Below, in pieces: positions 26,516 to 35,546 of a stretch of 64,000 nucleotides of DNA. The stretch is from an uncultured Chloracidobacterium sp. Lineage in GTDB: Bacteria; Acidobacteriota; Blastocatellia; Pyrinomonadales; Pyrinomonadaceae. A program made the position numbers and the translations under genes. How positions within the stretch are numbered: the first letter of the stretch is position 1; each line of letters begins with the position of its first letter. Below the pieces are notes generated by a model. That model saw only the letters and a list, made by a program, of their open reading frames with translations. It searched no databases and was not told the origin of the DNA. The DNA is taken from assembly GCA_937941715.1 (NCBI GenBank), contig CALDGX010000049.1, positions 1 through 64,000 on the forward strand. The letters run 5' to 3'.

Positions 26516-28072
26516 ATGACAATAGCTGAAAACCCGTTAAACGCTGAAAATCAAGGTATTTTTTATCGATGGCTTAATCGGATCGAGCGGATCGGCAACG
26601 CCATTCCCAATCCGGCACTTTTGTTTATTGTTCTGGCTTTCGTCGTGCTGCTGCTTTCCGCTGTCGTTTCGTGGGCTGACCTTTCTGTAAAGCACCCGGG
26701 AACAGGCGAGACGATCCGTGCCGTGAACCTGCTCTCTGTTGAGGGTCTTCACAAGATACTTGGCGGACTGGTCACGAATTTCACCGGCTTTGCCCCGCTC
26801 GGTGTTGTTCTGGTTGCGATCCTCGGCATCTCGGTAGCCGAAGCAAGCGGGTTGATCTCAGCACTAATGAGATTGCTTGTGCTGTCCGCCCCGAAAAAGC
26901 TCCTTACGGTTGTCATTGTCTTCGCCGGGGTTCTTTCGCATATGGCCAGCGATGTTGGCTATGTGCTGTTGATCCCGTTGGCGGCGATGCTGTTCTTAGC
27001 TGTTGGCCGCCATCCGCTGGTCGGTTTGGCGGCGGCGTTTGCCGGTGTTTCCGGCGGCTTCAGCGCCAATCTTCTGATCGGGCCGACAGATGCTTTGCTT
27101 GCCGGACTTACTCAGGAAGCTGCCCGGATCATTGACCCGGCCTATTTGGTCACCCCAGCCGCGAATTACTACTTTATGGCGGCTTCGGCATTTTTGGTGA
27201 CAGCCCTCGGCACCTGGGTCACCGAGGCTATTGTGGCTCCGCGTCTGGGTGATTATAAAGGCGTGGCGAAACAGGAGACGCTCGAAAAGCTGTCGCCGGC
27301 GGAAAAACGTGGGATGTGGGTCACCTCGATCGTCGCGTTGCTTTTTGTTGGGTTCATTCTATGGGGGACGGTTCCGTCTGACGGGTTTCTTCGTGACCCC
27401 AAAACAGGTAGTTTGCTTAAATCGCCGTTTTTGTCCGGGATCGTGGCGTTCATATTTGCCGGCGGAGTGCTTCTTGGCCTCGCATACGGTATCGGCTCAC
27501 GTACTTTCAAGAAGGCTGATGATGTGATCAATGCCATGGAAAATTCCATGAAGACAATGTCCGTTTATCTCGTGCTTGCATTTTTTGCGGCACAGTTCGT
27601 GGCATTCTTTAATTGGACCAACCTTGGAATAATACTCGCGGTCGAAGGTGCGGAACTCCTCCGGGGCATGCAGCTTAGCGGTGTTACACTGATCATCGCT
27701 TTTGTGGTACTTTCGATCGTGCTGGACCTATTCATTGGGTCAGCATCGGCGAAATGGGCGGTAATGGCTCCGGTATTTGTTCCGATGATGATGCTGCTCG
27801 GATACTCGCCCGAGTTGACCCAAGCCGCATACCGCATTGGCGATAGTGTCTGTAACATTATCACGCCGCTGATGTCATATTTCCCCCTGATAGTCGCCTT
27901 CGCACAAAAATACGAACCCAAAGCCGGCATAGGAACGATAATGGCGATGATGATGCCTTACTCGATCGCGTTCTTTATCGGTTGGACGCTCTTCTTGATC
28001 GTGTGGTTCTACCTTGGTTTGCCCCTCGGCCCGGGAGCGGAGTTATTCTACGAAACCAAACCTGCGACGTAG
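26516..28072 (+). CDS. AbgT-family transporter
   Basis: A 518-residue inner-membrane protein with about 11-12 hydrophobic segments and two re-entrant-like loops. It starts with the family pattern FYRWLNRIERIGNAIPNPALLF; other marks are FTGFAPLGVVLVAILGISVAEASG, SHMASDVGYVLLIPLAAM and the late GSASAKWAVMAPVFVPM. AbgT members move p-aminobenzoyl-glutamate inward (AbgT) or expel sulfonamide-type antifolates (YdaH/MtrF). Which applies here cannot be told from sequence, and no abgAB peptidase genes are adjacent. AGAGG lies about 10 bases before the ATG. Confidence 0.92.
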   Translation: MTIAENPLNAENQGIFYRWLNRIERIGNAIPNPALLFIVLAFVVLLLSAVVSWADLSVKHPGTGETIRAVNLLSVEGLHKILGGLVTNFTGFAPLGVVLVAILGISVAEASGLISALMRLLVLSAPKKLLTVVIVFAGVLSHMASDVGYVLLIPLAAMLFLAVGRHPLVGLAAAFAGVSGGFSANLLIGPTDALLAGLTQEAARIIDPAYLVTPAANYYFMAASAFLVTALGTWVTEAIVAPRLGDYKGVAKQETLEKLSPAEKRGMWVTSIVALLFVGFILWGTVPSDGFLRDPKTGSLLKSPFLSGIVAFIFAGGVLLGLAYGIGSRTFKKADDVINAMENSMKTMSVYLVLAFFAAQFVAFFNWTNLGIILAVEGAELLRGMQLSGVTLIIAFVVLSIVLDLFIGSASAKWAVMAPVFVPMMMLLGYSPELTQAAYRIGDSVCNIITPLMSYFPLIVAFAQKYEPKAGIGTIMAMMMPYSIAFFIGWTLFLIVWFYLGLPLGPGAELFYETKPAT

Positions 28073-28125
28073 GCAAATTAGTGATCGGCACTACTGATCG
28101 ATATCGTAGTGATTTAAGATAGTGA

Positions 28126-28156
28126 GCGGCCATGCGATTGTCATGGCCGCATATTT
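28126..28156 (+). terminator. Hairpin ending the transporter transcript, abutting hemW
   Basis: Perfect 9-bp stem GCGGCCATG (28126-28134) / CATGGCCGC (28142-28150), loop CGATTGT, then ATATTT and immediately the hemW start codon at 28157. Best read as terminator of the transporter gene, but on any read-through transcript it would also cover the hemW ribosome-binding region, which has no Shine-Dalgarno sequence. Confidence 0.6.
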
Positions 28157-29281
28157 ATGCCCGGTACAGGCGTTTACCTACATATTCCTTTCTGCAGATC
28201 GCGATGTTCCTATTGTGACTTTGCGACCGACGTCTATCGCAGTAGCGGTGCGGTCGAAAGGTACGTGGCCGCTCTGATCTCCGAAATTCAAAATTCCCGG
28301 ATCGATATCGAAAGTGCCGCGGACACTGTCTATTTTGGCGGCGGAACGCCCTCGCTGCTTTTGCCGCAACAGGTAGAACGCATAATTGAGGTCGTCCGCG
28401 ACAGGTTTGGCATCTCCGTCGACACCGAGATCACGATGGAGATGAATCCGGCGACTGTTACACTCGAGTCCCTCACGGCGTACCGTTCACTGGGCGTGAA
28501 TCGGGCGAGCTTCGGCGTGCAAACATTTGACGACACGGCGCTGAAGTTGCTGGCCCGCGGGCACAATGCCGACGATGCGCGAAACACTTTCAAACTGCTC
28601 CGTGAAGCGGGGTTTGATAATATCAGTCTCGATCTAATTGCCGGTCCGCCCGGCCAGACGCTTGGTCAATGGGAGCAGAATCTGGACGAGGCTCTCAGTC
28701 TATCGCCGGAGCATATCTCGCTTTACCTGTTGGAGATCCATCAGGGTACGCCGTTGGCTGAACAGATCCGGAGCGGCCGTCAGACGCGGCCTGACGAGGA
28801 ACTGGCGGCCGAAATGTACGAGATGATGCTCGACCGCCTCGACGCGGCGGGTTACGCACAATATGAGATCTCGAACTTCTCATTGCCCGGCCGCGAGTCT
28901 TGCCACAATTCAAAGTACTGGACCCTCGATCCGGTGTTCGGCTTTGGCGTGTCGGCGCATTCCTTCGACGGCCGCGAACGTTACGCCAACGAGCGCGACA
29001 CCGCAAAGTATGTCGAGATGATATCTTCGAGCGGCATTGCCGAGATCAAGCGTGAGGCGGTGGACCTCTGTTCCGAGTATATCTTTCTTGGCCTGCGGCT
29101 TGATGCCGGCATCGAAATGGAAGACTTCAGAAACCGTTTCGGGGTCGAGTTTACTGGGAAATACGAGAATGAGATAGCCTCACTTCTTGAGTCCGAACTG
29201 GTCGAGATAGATGACGGCCGTATCCGTCTGACGCGGTTTGGCAAACTCTATTCGAACGAGGTCTTCGCTTACTTTGTGTAA
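28157..29281 (+). CDS. hemW: HemW, radical SAM heme chaperone
   Basis: A radical SAM protein of 374 residues. The cluster motif CRSRCSYCDF (near residue 13) has the CxxxCxYCxF form of HemW; HemN coproporphyrinogen dehydrogenase has a further Cys there. YFGGGTPSLL and ASFGVQTFDD are present, as is the C-terminal HemN_C region (EYIFLGLRLDAGIE). HemW delivers heme to respiratory enzymes and lacks oxidase activity in tested cases. The ATG directly follows a hairpin. The downstream hydrolase begins 2 bp after the stop. Confidence 0.92.
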   Translation: MPGTGVYLHIPFCRSRCSYCDFATDVYRSSGAVERYVAALISEIQNSRIDIESAADTVYFGGGTPSLLLPQQVERIIEVVRDRFGISVDTEITMEMNPATVTLESLTAYRSLGVNRASFGVQTFDDTALKLLARGHNADDARNTFKLLREAGFDNISLDLIAGPPGQTLGQWEQNLDEALSLSPEHISLYLLEIHQGTPLAEQIRSGRQTRPDEELAAEMYEMMLDRLDAAGYAQYEISNFSLPGRESCHNSKYWTLDPVFGFGVSAHSFDGRERYANERDTAKYVEMISSSGIAEIKREAVDLCSEYIFLGLRLDAGIEMEDFRNRFGVEFTGKYENEIASLLESELVEIDDGRIRLTRFGKLYSNEVFAYFV

Positions 29282-29283
29282 AT

Positions 29284-30768
29284 GTGAAAAAGATCAAACT
29301 GCTGACTCTATTTATCCTGCTCTCTGCCTGTGCCGTATTCGGCCAAACAAGGCAGTTGCCTGAAATTGCGCGCGAGTTTCGCGGCGTTTGGGTCGCAACG
29401 GTTGATAATATCGATTTCCCCTCGAGACGAGATCTCTCCGCCGAGCAACAGCAAGCAGAACTTTCAGCGATCGTCGACCTTGCCGTCAAAATGCGGCTTA
29501 ATGCTGTGATATTTCAAGTTCGGCCGATGGCGGATGCAGTTTACCGCTCGGAACTCGAACCGTGGTCGGAATTTCTGACCGGGCAAATGGGCAAGGCGCA
29601 GGGCTTCGACCCGCTCGCGTTTCTGATTTCTGAGGCACATAAACGCGGCATTCTGGTTCACGCGTGGTTCAACCCGTATCGGGCTTATCATCCGGCGGCA
29701 AAGACGATGTCGGCCGAGCACGTTTCGAAGCGCATGCCGTCGATCGTGCGCCAGTACGGGCGGTATATGTGGCTCGACCCGACGGACGACGACGCCAAGC
29801 AGCATTCGCTCGACGTAATAATGGATGTGGTCCGTCGCTATGACATCGACGGCGTGCATTTTGACGACTATTTCTACCCATACGCTGAAAAGGACTCTGC
29901 CGGCCGCGATATAGATTTTCCGGACGATGAAAATTACGACGCGTATCTCAGGCGATCAGCGGCGGCGGTCGGTCCGCTTGACAGGCCCCGACGCCCGCTC
30001 AGCCGAGATGATTGGCGGCGGCAAAATGTCGATCAGTTCATTGAGGCGGTCGGGCGTGAGATCAAGCGGATCAAACCAGAGGTCGTGTACGGCATCTCAC
30101 CATTCGGTATCTGGCAGCCGATGCCTGACAAAGGCATCACCGGGTTTAATGCCTACGAAAGACTTTACGCCGATTCCTTGAAATGGCTTCACGACGGGAC
30201 CGTCGATTACCTTTCACCGCAACTCTACTGGGAAACCGCTCGGGCCGGACAGAGCTTTCCGGTGCTGCTCGACTGGTGGAAAGGCCAGAATGTCAAAAAG
30301 CGTTTCATATGGCCGGGCCTCGCGGCATACAGGATCGGCTCGACGCCGGCCTTCACCGCGGATGAGATCGTGTCACAGATCGGCCTTACCCGGCGTTCGC
30401 CGTTGACTGCCGGATCTATCTTTTTCAGTCAGCGATCTTTGCGGAATGACCTGGGCGGCATTCAGGCTAAGCTGAGCGGCAAGGCTTTCGCGTCTAACGC
30501 CGTCATACCTCATTTCACGTGGATAAAAACAACCGCGATGGGTTCGCCCCGCGTCACGATTTCACGCGGGGCGAGGTTTGTGACGGCAAAATGGTTTGAG
30601 ACCGGCCGCCGCAAGGCATTTTGGTTTGTAGTTTATGTCCGCGACAGGGACGGCTGGAGCCACTCGGTCATTCCGGCGGCCGAGCGTTCGATCACGCTCT
30701 CGGCCAACCGCCGGATAACGTCCGTCATAGTCACCGCCGTTGATCGTCTGGGCAACGAGAGCCGCTGA
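29284..30768 (+). CDS. GHL10-family exported glycoside hydrolase-like protein
   Basis: Begins with GTG 2 bp after hemW. Signal peptide KKIKLLTLFILLSACAVFGQ; the Cys may be mature residue 1 of a lipoprotein, though the site is not a good lipobox. The domain (about 30-360) matches the YngK/GHL10 (DUF187) TIM barrel: EFRGVWVATVDNIDFPSR, AVIFQVRPMADAVY, GILVHAWFNPYRA, DGVHFDDYFYPY and YGISPFGIW. These enzymes probably cut surface or wall polysaccharides; some members act on exopolysaccharide. The last 120 residues look like a fibronectin-type beta domain. Its stop codon abuts that of the opposing gene (TGATCA at 30766-30771). Confidence 0.88.
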   Translation: MKKIKLLTLFILLSACAVFGQTRQLPEIAREFRGVWVATVDNIDFPSRRDLSAEQQQAELSAIVDLAVKMRLNAVIFQVRPMADAVYRSELEPWSEFLTGQMGKAQGFDPLAFLISEAHKRGILVHAWFNPYRAYHPAAKTMSAEHVSKRMPSIVRQYGRYMWLDPTDDDAKQHSLDVIMDVVRRYDIDGVHFDDYFYPYAEKDSAGRDIDFPDDENYDAYLRRSAAAVGPLDRPRRPLSRDDWRRQNVDQFIEAVGREIKRIKPEVVYGISPFGIWQPMPDKGITGFNAYERLYADSLKWLHDGTVDYLSPQLYWETARAGQSFPVLLDWWKGQNVKKRFIWPGLAAYRIGSTPAFTADEIVSQIGLTRRSPLTAGSIFFSQRSLRNDLGGIQAKLSGKAFASNAVIPHFTWIKTTAMGSPRVTISRGARFVTAKWFETGRRKAFWFVVYVRDRDGWSHSVIPAAERSITLSANRRITSVIVTAVDRLGNESR

Positions 30769-32280
30769 TCAATTTATCCGCTTGATGCGGCCATCAAGCA
30801 CCGGAGCAATGGTCGCACTCGGCGCCGACCGTATGGCCGCCTCGAAAACGTCCGAGTCCTTAGGCGCCGCAGCTGCACTGCCCAACACCTTTCCTTCCTT
30901 GAACATCGTATATCCATCACCCGAACGGGATACCAGAAAATCAGAAGTCGCGACCGTATAGGTCTTTGCCTCATCCAACGGTGTTCCGCCGACCGTGACC
31001 GTGACGACGCGGCTGCCCGCCGGCCTTTTTACATCGTACTCGAATCGCAGGCCTGATATCTGCGGAAAGCGTCCGGGCTCGCCGTCCTCACCCGGCGCGC
31101 TGCGAGCGACACCGTGCTCAAGGATCGCCTTCAGGACCTTCCCGGTCACTTCGACCTTTACGATCGGGTTGTTGAAGGGGAGCAGCGAGAGTACGTCGCG
31201 CTTGGTCAGCGGGCCTGGTTCGTACGTCAGATCCGCACGGATCGATCCGCCATTAACAAAGCCAACATCCGCGTTAACCGAGCTTCGATAAGCGTCGGCG
31301 ATAAAATTGCCAATGTTCGTCTCTTTTGTCCGGCACGAGACTGAAAGGGCGTCGAGGCGTTCTGAGGTCGCCCCGACCGGCACCGCAAGCTGCTCCAGCA
31401 GGCCGCGGTATTTCTCGAATATCGGTGCAAACTCCGGCGCATCGGCGATCTTGTCCGTGACCGGGACGATCTCCCAATCAAGGCTTTCAAGCCGCCGCGT
31501 CGCGGTGTTGAAATTAAGATTGAACTTGCCCATTTCCCGTGCATCGGCCGTCATCTTGAAGATCGGCGTGCCGAACGACGAGGATTGCAGCAGAGAGTGT
31601 TCGTGGCCGCCGAGTATCAGGTCAAAGTCGGCGCAGCCGGCGAGCTTTTTATCGTCAGCCATCGACAAATGCGTCAGCCCGATCACGGCATCTGCCTTTT
31701 TCTTGCGTCGCATCTCTTTGACGAGTTTCTTTGCGACCGCACAGTAATCGGTTACGGCCAGGCTCTCTTCCATTGACGACGTTTGTTTTGTTTCAGGGAG
31801 TAACAGGCCGATGATGCCTATCTTGATGCCGCCGATCTCGCGGATCACATACGGCGGAGTATCGGCAAAAATGCGCCCGGTCCTGGTATCGACGACATTG
31901 GCACCGAGCCACGTGAATTTCGATTCCTTCATCCGCGCCAGCAGATCGGGCGTTTTGATATCGAATTCGTGATTGCCGAATACCGCGTAATCAAGGCCGA
32001 CAGCGTTCCACGCGTCGATCATCTGAGCACCTTTGTACGTTCGTGTTTCGACCGATGGCGAAACCGTATCGCCGCCGAGCGTGAATATCGTGTTCGGGTT
32101 TTCGGCGACCGCGGCTTTTTTCAACGTCAGCAGGCGGGCGAGTCCGCCGCGCTTACCGCCGTCGACCGGCGCGAATTGATAGACATCATTGACGTGCAAA
32201 ATGGTGATGCGGACATTCTGGCCAAATACCGCCGACGACGTCAGAAGCAAAAAGGCAATTGTAATAAAGGATCTAAGCAT
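30769..32280 (-). CDS. Exported metallophosphatase/5'-nucleotidase (UshA-like)
   Basis: I place the start at ATG 32280 because the signal peptide MLRSFITIAFLLLTSSAVFGQ begins there and GGGGGTGA lies 7 bases upstream, inside the gap after tryptophan dioxygenase; the longer open frame overlaps that gene. The calcineurin-like domain shows LHVNDVYQF, FTLGGDTVSPS, FGNHEFDI and GGHEHSL; the C-terminal 5'-nucleotidase domain shows FVNGGSIRADL and SLLPFNNPIVKVEVTG. It would hydrolyse periplasmic nucleotides or related phosphoesters. It lies 5 bp downstream of the dioxygenase gene and is probably translated from the same message. Confidence 0.91.
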   Translation of the reverse strand: MLRSFITIAFLLLTSSAVFGQNVRITILHVNDVYQFAPVDGGKRGGLARLLTLKKAAVAENPNTIFTLGGDTVSPSVETRTYKGAQMIDAWNAVGLDYAVFGNHEFDIKTPDLLARMKESKFTWLGANVVDTRTGRIFADTPPYVIREIGGIKIGIIGLLLPETKQTSSMEESLAVTDYCAVAKKLVKEMRRKKKADAVIGLTHLSMADDKKLAGCADFDLILGGHEHSLLQSSSFGTPIFKMTADAREMGKFNLNFNTATRRLESLDWEIVPVTDKIADAPEFAPIFEKYRGLLEQLAVPVGATSERLDALSVSCRTKETNIGNFIADAYRSSVNADVGFVNGGSIRADLTYEPGPLTKRDVLSLLPFNNPIVKVEVTGKVLKAILEHGVARSAPGEDGEPGRFPQISGLRFEYDVKRPAGSRVVTVTVGGTPLDEAKTYTVATSDFLVSRSGDGYTMFKEGKVLGSAAAAPKDSDVFEAAIRSAPSATIAPVLDGRIKRIN

Positions 32281-32285
32281 AACGG

Positions 32286-33080
32286 TCACCCCCGGTCTTC
32301 GATCTTGAGATGTGTACGGGCCTCCCATATCTCGGGAAAGAACTTCTTGGTAAGCGTTGTCATCAGATAGCCGACGCCTTCGGACCCGCCGGTGCCGCGT
32401 TTCATTCCCAACATCCGTTCGACCATCATCACGTGATGGTAGCGCCAAAGAGAGATGTTCTCGTCGTGGTCGATCAACAGATCCTGCATTATGAACAGGT
32501 CGGCATGCGTTTCAGGACGGGACAGTATTTTGACGATCGCCGCGACCCGTTCGTCGTGGGTCTTGACTGCGAAACCGGATCGCTCCAACAATGCCCAGAA
32601 AGCGTCAGCAAGGCTCGGAGCCTCAAATCGGCGTTTGAGACGTGTATAAGCGTATTCGTCCTCTTTGAAACTATTCAGTATCCGCTCGTCCTTTTGCCCC
32701 GAGGCAAATTCCAACTCGCGAAACTGCATCGACTGAAAACCGCTCGCCGGATTCAGCTTGTCACGAAATTCCAAAAAGCCGATCTGCGCCATCGACTCGA
32801 GCACGTGGATCTGGCCGACCATTACCTTCTCGATCGCGGTCACCGCCCGAAGGCTGTGGTTAACGCGAAACGCCCGCCCTTCATCCAGCCATCGCACGGT
32901 CGCGTCAACTTCGTGAAGTATCTGCTTGAACCACAACTCGTACGTCTGATGAATAACGATAAAGAGCAATTCGTCGTGGCTGGTAGGCTCCGAGAGCGTT
33001 TCCTGAAGGCTCAGTAACTCGCGGACCTTCAGGTATTTGTTATACGAGAGTGGTGGATCGATTCCGTATTCTGATGACAT
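32286..33080 (-). CDS. Tryptophan 2,3-dioxygenase
   Basis: Heme enzyme that opens the indole ring of L-tryptophan to N-formylkynurenine, the first step of the kynurenine pathway. The ATG at 33080 gives 264 residues beginning SSEYGIDPPLSYNKYL, normal for bacterial TDO; the frame is open 32 codons further upstream without support. Marks: FIVIHQTYELWFKQ (active-site His 44), HDENISLWRYHHVMMVERMLG (heme ligand His 216 by the family alignment) and KRGTGGSEGVGYL. No kynureninase, formamidase or 3-hydroxyanthranilate genes are nearby; the partner is a 5'-nucleotidase. Confidence 0.94.
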   Translation of the reverse strand: MSSEYGIDPPLSYNKYLKVRELLSLQETLSEPTSHDELLFIVIHQTYELWFKQILHEVDATVRWLDEGRAFRVNHSLRAVTAIEKVMVGQIHVLESMAQIGFLEFRDKLNPASGFQSMQFRELEFASGQKDERILNSFKEDEYAYTRLKRRFEAPSLADAFWALLERSGFAVKTHDERVAAIVKILSRPETHADLFIMQDLLIDHDENISLWRYHHVMMVERMLGMKRGTGGSEGVGYLMTTLTKKFFPEIWEARTHLKIEDRG

Positions 33081-33169
33081 AAAAATGGATTGAGTACACG
33101 CTGTATCATCGTTTATGCCGATATTTATGTCAATTTTCAGGGTTTTTAGGCAATTTGGCGGAAAACCTC

Positions 33170-33198
33170 TTGACACGCCATTATGATTTCGCTAAATT
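33170..33198 (+). promoter_or_regulatory. Promoter of the cold-shock protein gene
   Basis: TTGACA (33170-33175), 17-base spacer, TAAATT (33193-33198). It is among the best promoters in the window and points at the cold-shock gene 230 bp downstream. Confidence 0.65.
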
Positions 33199-33204
33199 GG
33201 CGTT

Positions 33205-33426
33205 CGTCAAACGAAAAACTCGCTCAAAATATTCCCAAGGATCTTGCAGTTTAAGATTACTTTGTCCCGAGATGGTTGTTCCGTTTTCGGGTTTGGTTGT
33301 GGTTGCGTTACCAAAAACGCAGTTGTGACGTCGGTGGGATTTTCGTGGAATTTGTGTCCGCGGCGATTGGTGACAACGCACGGCATTGAATTTTGTTTTT
33401 TAATTTTTCGGAGGATTTAAGAAGAG
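33205..33426 (+). promoter_or_regulatory. Long 5' leader of the cold-shock mRNA
   Basis: The predicted transcript carries about 220 untranslated nucleotides, rich in GGTTG/GTTG and T-runs (TTTTGTTTTTTAATTTTT at 33391-33408), ending in GGAGG (33410-33414) 12 bases before the ATG. No convincing ORF fills it. In E. coli cspA a leader of similar length acts as a temperature-responsive RNA; a like role here is inferred from length and position only. Confidence 0.45.
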
Positions 33427-33636
33427 ATGTCAAAAGCAATCGGCAAGGTCAAGTGGTTTAACAACGCCAAGGGATATGGGTTCATCGAGCAGCCCGGTGA
33501 ACAGGATATTTTCGTGCATTACAGCGCGATATCTGGTGATGGTTACAAGACCTTGATCCAGGGTCAGGAGGTCGAATTCGAAGTGACCAACGGACCTAAG
33601 GGACCGCAGGCGGAGAACGTGGCAACTGTCATGTAA
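33427..33636 (+). CDS. Cold-shock protein (CspA family)
   Basis: A single cold-shock domain of 69 residues that binds single-stranded RNA or DNA and melts structure. Both nucleic-acid-binding motifs are visible: RNP1 as KGYGFIEQ and RNP2 as DIFVHYSAI. KWFNNAKGYGFI near the N-terminus and the VTNGPKGPQAENVATV close are typical. It is monocistronic: consensus promoter, long leader, GGAGG, and a strong terminator 27 bp after the stop. Confidence 0.97.
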   Translation: MSKAIGKVKWFNNAKGYGFIEQPGEQDIFVHYSAISGDGYKTLIQGQEVEFEVTNGPKGPQAENVATVM

Positions 33637-33662
33637 AAGTTGATCGACCAGCAAATTGAAAA

Positions 33663-33695
33663 GGCGGGCCCGTATGCGGCCCGCCTTTTGATTTG
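33663..33695 (+). terminator. Terminator of the cold-shock gene
   Basis: Perfect stem GGCGGGCC (33663-33670) / GGCCCGCC (33678-33685), 7-base loop, followed by TTTTGATTT. Confidence 0.88.
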
Positions 33696-33710
33696 TCGCT
33701 ATTAATATTG

Positions 33711-34031
33711 TTACAAAAGTTCTTCGCCCTTTGCTTTCAAACTTCGACGCCATAACTCACGATATGACGTAAATCGAGAAACGAGGGTATTGAAATAGTA
33801 CCTTTGAGCAAACGTCAGGTTCCGGTCGTCGGCCATCCTTTTGATCTGTGATTCAAGCCGAGCGCGCGACTCGAACGGCGGCCGCTTTGTCGCACCGTTG
33901 AAGTAAATATCAAAATCGATCTTCAGCTTGCGAATATCATCCTCAAGCCGCTTCAGCGACATATCGATCTCGATCGCTTCTTCTTTCTTTGACTGGACCC
34001 CGCGGTACAGTTTGTTTCCTATCATTGCCAT
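33711..34031 (-). CDS. Small helical protein of unknown function
   Basis: A 106-residue charged protein, almost entirely predicted helix: a first coiled segment (EAIEIDMSLKRLEDDIRKLKI), then DFDIYFNGATKRPP, then a second helical part ending YFNTLVSRFTSYRELWRRSL. The pattern reminds me of a C-terminal domain found in myxobacterial MXAN_5187-type proteins, but I am not sure. No signal or membrane segment. It is alone on its strand, between the cold-shock terminator and selA. Confidence 0.62.
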   Translation of the reverse strand: MAMIGNKLYRGVQSKKEEAIEIDMSLKRLEDDIRKLKIDFDIYFNGATKRPPFESRARLESQIKRMADDRNLTFAQRYYFNTLVSRFTSYRELWRRSLKAKGEELL

Positions 34032-34136
34032 ATGCTTGGTCTGGGGCTGCGGCAGGCGGGAGAGCCCTCTGTATTATATACATTGCTAAGTCCGATCTTA
34101 TTCCGTAAACGCAGTTATGTGAGTTAGAATGCCGTT

Positions 34137-35546
34137 ATGTCCACCGAACAGCACACGGTTCAAAATGCTTTGCGCAGCTTGCCGTCGATAGACGAACTAG
34201 TACGCACGCTTTTGACCCGGTCAGATATGGCGGAGGCCGGCCATGCCAGGGTTACTGAGTTTGCCCGGCGCGCGGTCGATTCGGTCCGCACTGACCTGAT
34301 TGCGGGAAATACGGTCGATCATGATATTGTCCGCCTCGCCGAAACACGTGCCGCCGAAATGTGGATCCGCCGCCGGCAGGAGAGATCAAAACGCGTGATC
34401 AACGCAACCGGTGTGATCATCCACACCAATCTCGGGCGGGCGCCTCTATCGGACCGGGCTCGTGCGGCAATTGCCGAAGTCTCAGGCTACTGCACGGTCG
34501 AATTCGATCTTGAGGCCGGCGGCCGCGGCCGCCGTGGGGAATATGTCGAGGGATTGATCGCCGAGGTAACCGGGGCCGAAGCCGCCATTGTCGTCAATAA
34601 TTGCGCGGCGGCGGCGTTTCTCGTACTTTCCGCCCTGGCCGTCGGCGGCGAGGTGATCATATCTCGCGGTGAACTGGTCGAGATCGGCGGTGATTTTCGC
34701 GTTCCTGACGTTCTGAAAGCATCGGGGGCACGGCTTCGCGAGGTCGGAACGACAAATCGGACGAAGATTGCGGACTTTGAGACAGCGTGCGATGAAAACA
34801 CGCGAATTATACTTCGTGTCCACCCGTCTAATTATCGGATCATTGGATTCACCGCGTCCCCGTCGATCCGGGCCCTGGCGGATCTGGCACGACAAAAGGG
34901 CGTAATACTGTTCGAAGATATCGGTTCCGGTGCGTTGCTCGGCGTGGGCGATGAACCAGTGCCGGCTGAGTCATTGGCGAATGGTGCCGATCTCGTAGCA
35001 TTTAGCGGGGACAAACTGCTCGGAGGCCCGCAATCAGGGATCATCGCCGGGCGCCGGAATCTGATAGAGTCGCTCCGTAAACACCCGCTCTATCGTGTAC
35101 TGCGCGTCGACAAACTTACTTATGCCGCACTTGGGGCGACGCTCGAGTCGTTCGCGAACGGTACGGCCTTACGCGAGATCCCCGTCCTGCAAATGATCAA
35201 TTACCCTCGCGAAGCGATCGAGGAAAGGGCAACAAGTTTCGCAAATCGTGTCACATCTCTGAACCTCGGAATATCTGCGGCGATAACTGACGGTAATTCT
35301 GTCATCGGCGGCGGATCGGCTCCGGATATTCATCCGCCAACGTCACTTATCGCTCTCAGCCATACGGAGATGTCGGCCGACGCTATTGATTCGGAGTTTC
35401 GCAAGGGGACGCCGCCCGTCATCACGCGGATCGAGAATGATAAGGTGATGATCGACCTGAGAACCGTCGCGAAAGGCGAAGAAGATCTGCTCTTGAGAGC
35501 TGTTGCCGCCGTATTTAGCCGTTTCGCTGGGCGAAGTCCCGCATAA
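34137..35546 (+). CDS. selA: L-seryl-tRNA(Sec) selenium transferase SelA
   Basis: PLP-dependent decameric enzyme that converts seryl-tRNA(Sec) to selenocysteyl-tRNA(Sec) with selenophosphate. The 469-residue length is normal. Marks: RSLPSIDELV at the N-terminus, VINATGVIIHTNLGRAPLS, VVNNCAAAAFLVLSALA, SRGELVEIGGDFRVPD and the cofactor lysine in AFSGDKLLGGPQSG (K293). Its presence implies that this genome reads some UGA codons as selenocysteine, although selB, selD, the tRNA(Sec) and any selenoprotein lie outside the window or are unrecognised. Its last 32 bases overlap the end of the convergent serC. Confidence 0.96.
   Translation: MSTEQHTVQNALRSLPSIDELVRTLLTRSDMAEAGHARVTEFARRAVDSVRTDLIAGNTVDHDIVRLAETRAAEMWIRRRQERSKRVINATGVIIHTNLGRAPLSDRARAAIAEVSGYCTVEFDLEAGGRGRRGEYVEGLIAEVTGAEAAIVVNNCAAAAFLVLSALAVGGEVIISRGELVEIGGDFRVPDVLKASGARLREVGTTNRTKIADFETACDENTRIILRVHPSNYRIIGFTASPSIRALADLARQKGVILFEDIGSGALLGVGDEPVPAESLANGADLVAFSGDKLLGGPQSGIIAGRRNLIESLRKHPLYRVLRVDKLTYAALGATLESFANGTALREIPVLQMINYPREAIEERATSFANRVTSLNLGISAAITDGNSVIGGGSAPDIHPPTSLIALSHTEMSADAIDSEFRKGTPPVITRIENDKVMIDLRTVAKGEEDLLLRAVAAVFSRFAGRSPA

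Noticed and set aside
33181..33381. 66-codon minus-strand ORF in the cold-shock leader
   Set aside because: No ribosome site, composition follows the T/G-rich leader, and it overlaps a well-placed promoter on the other strand.
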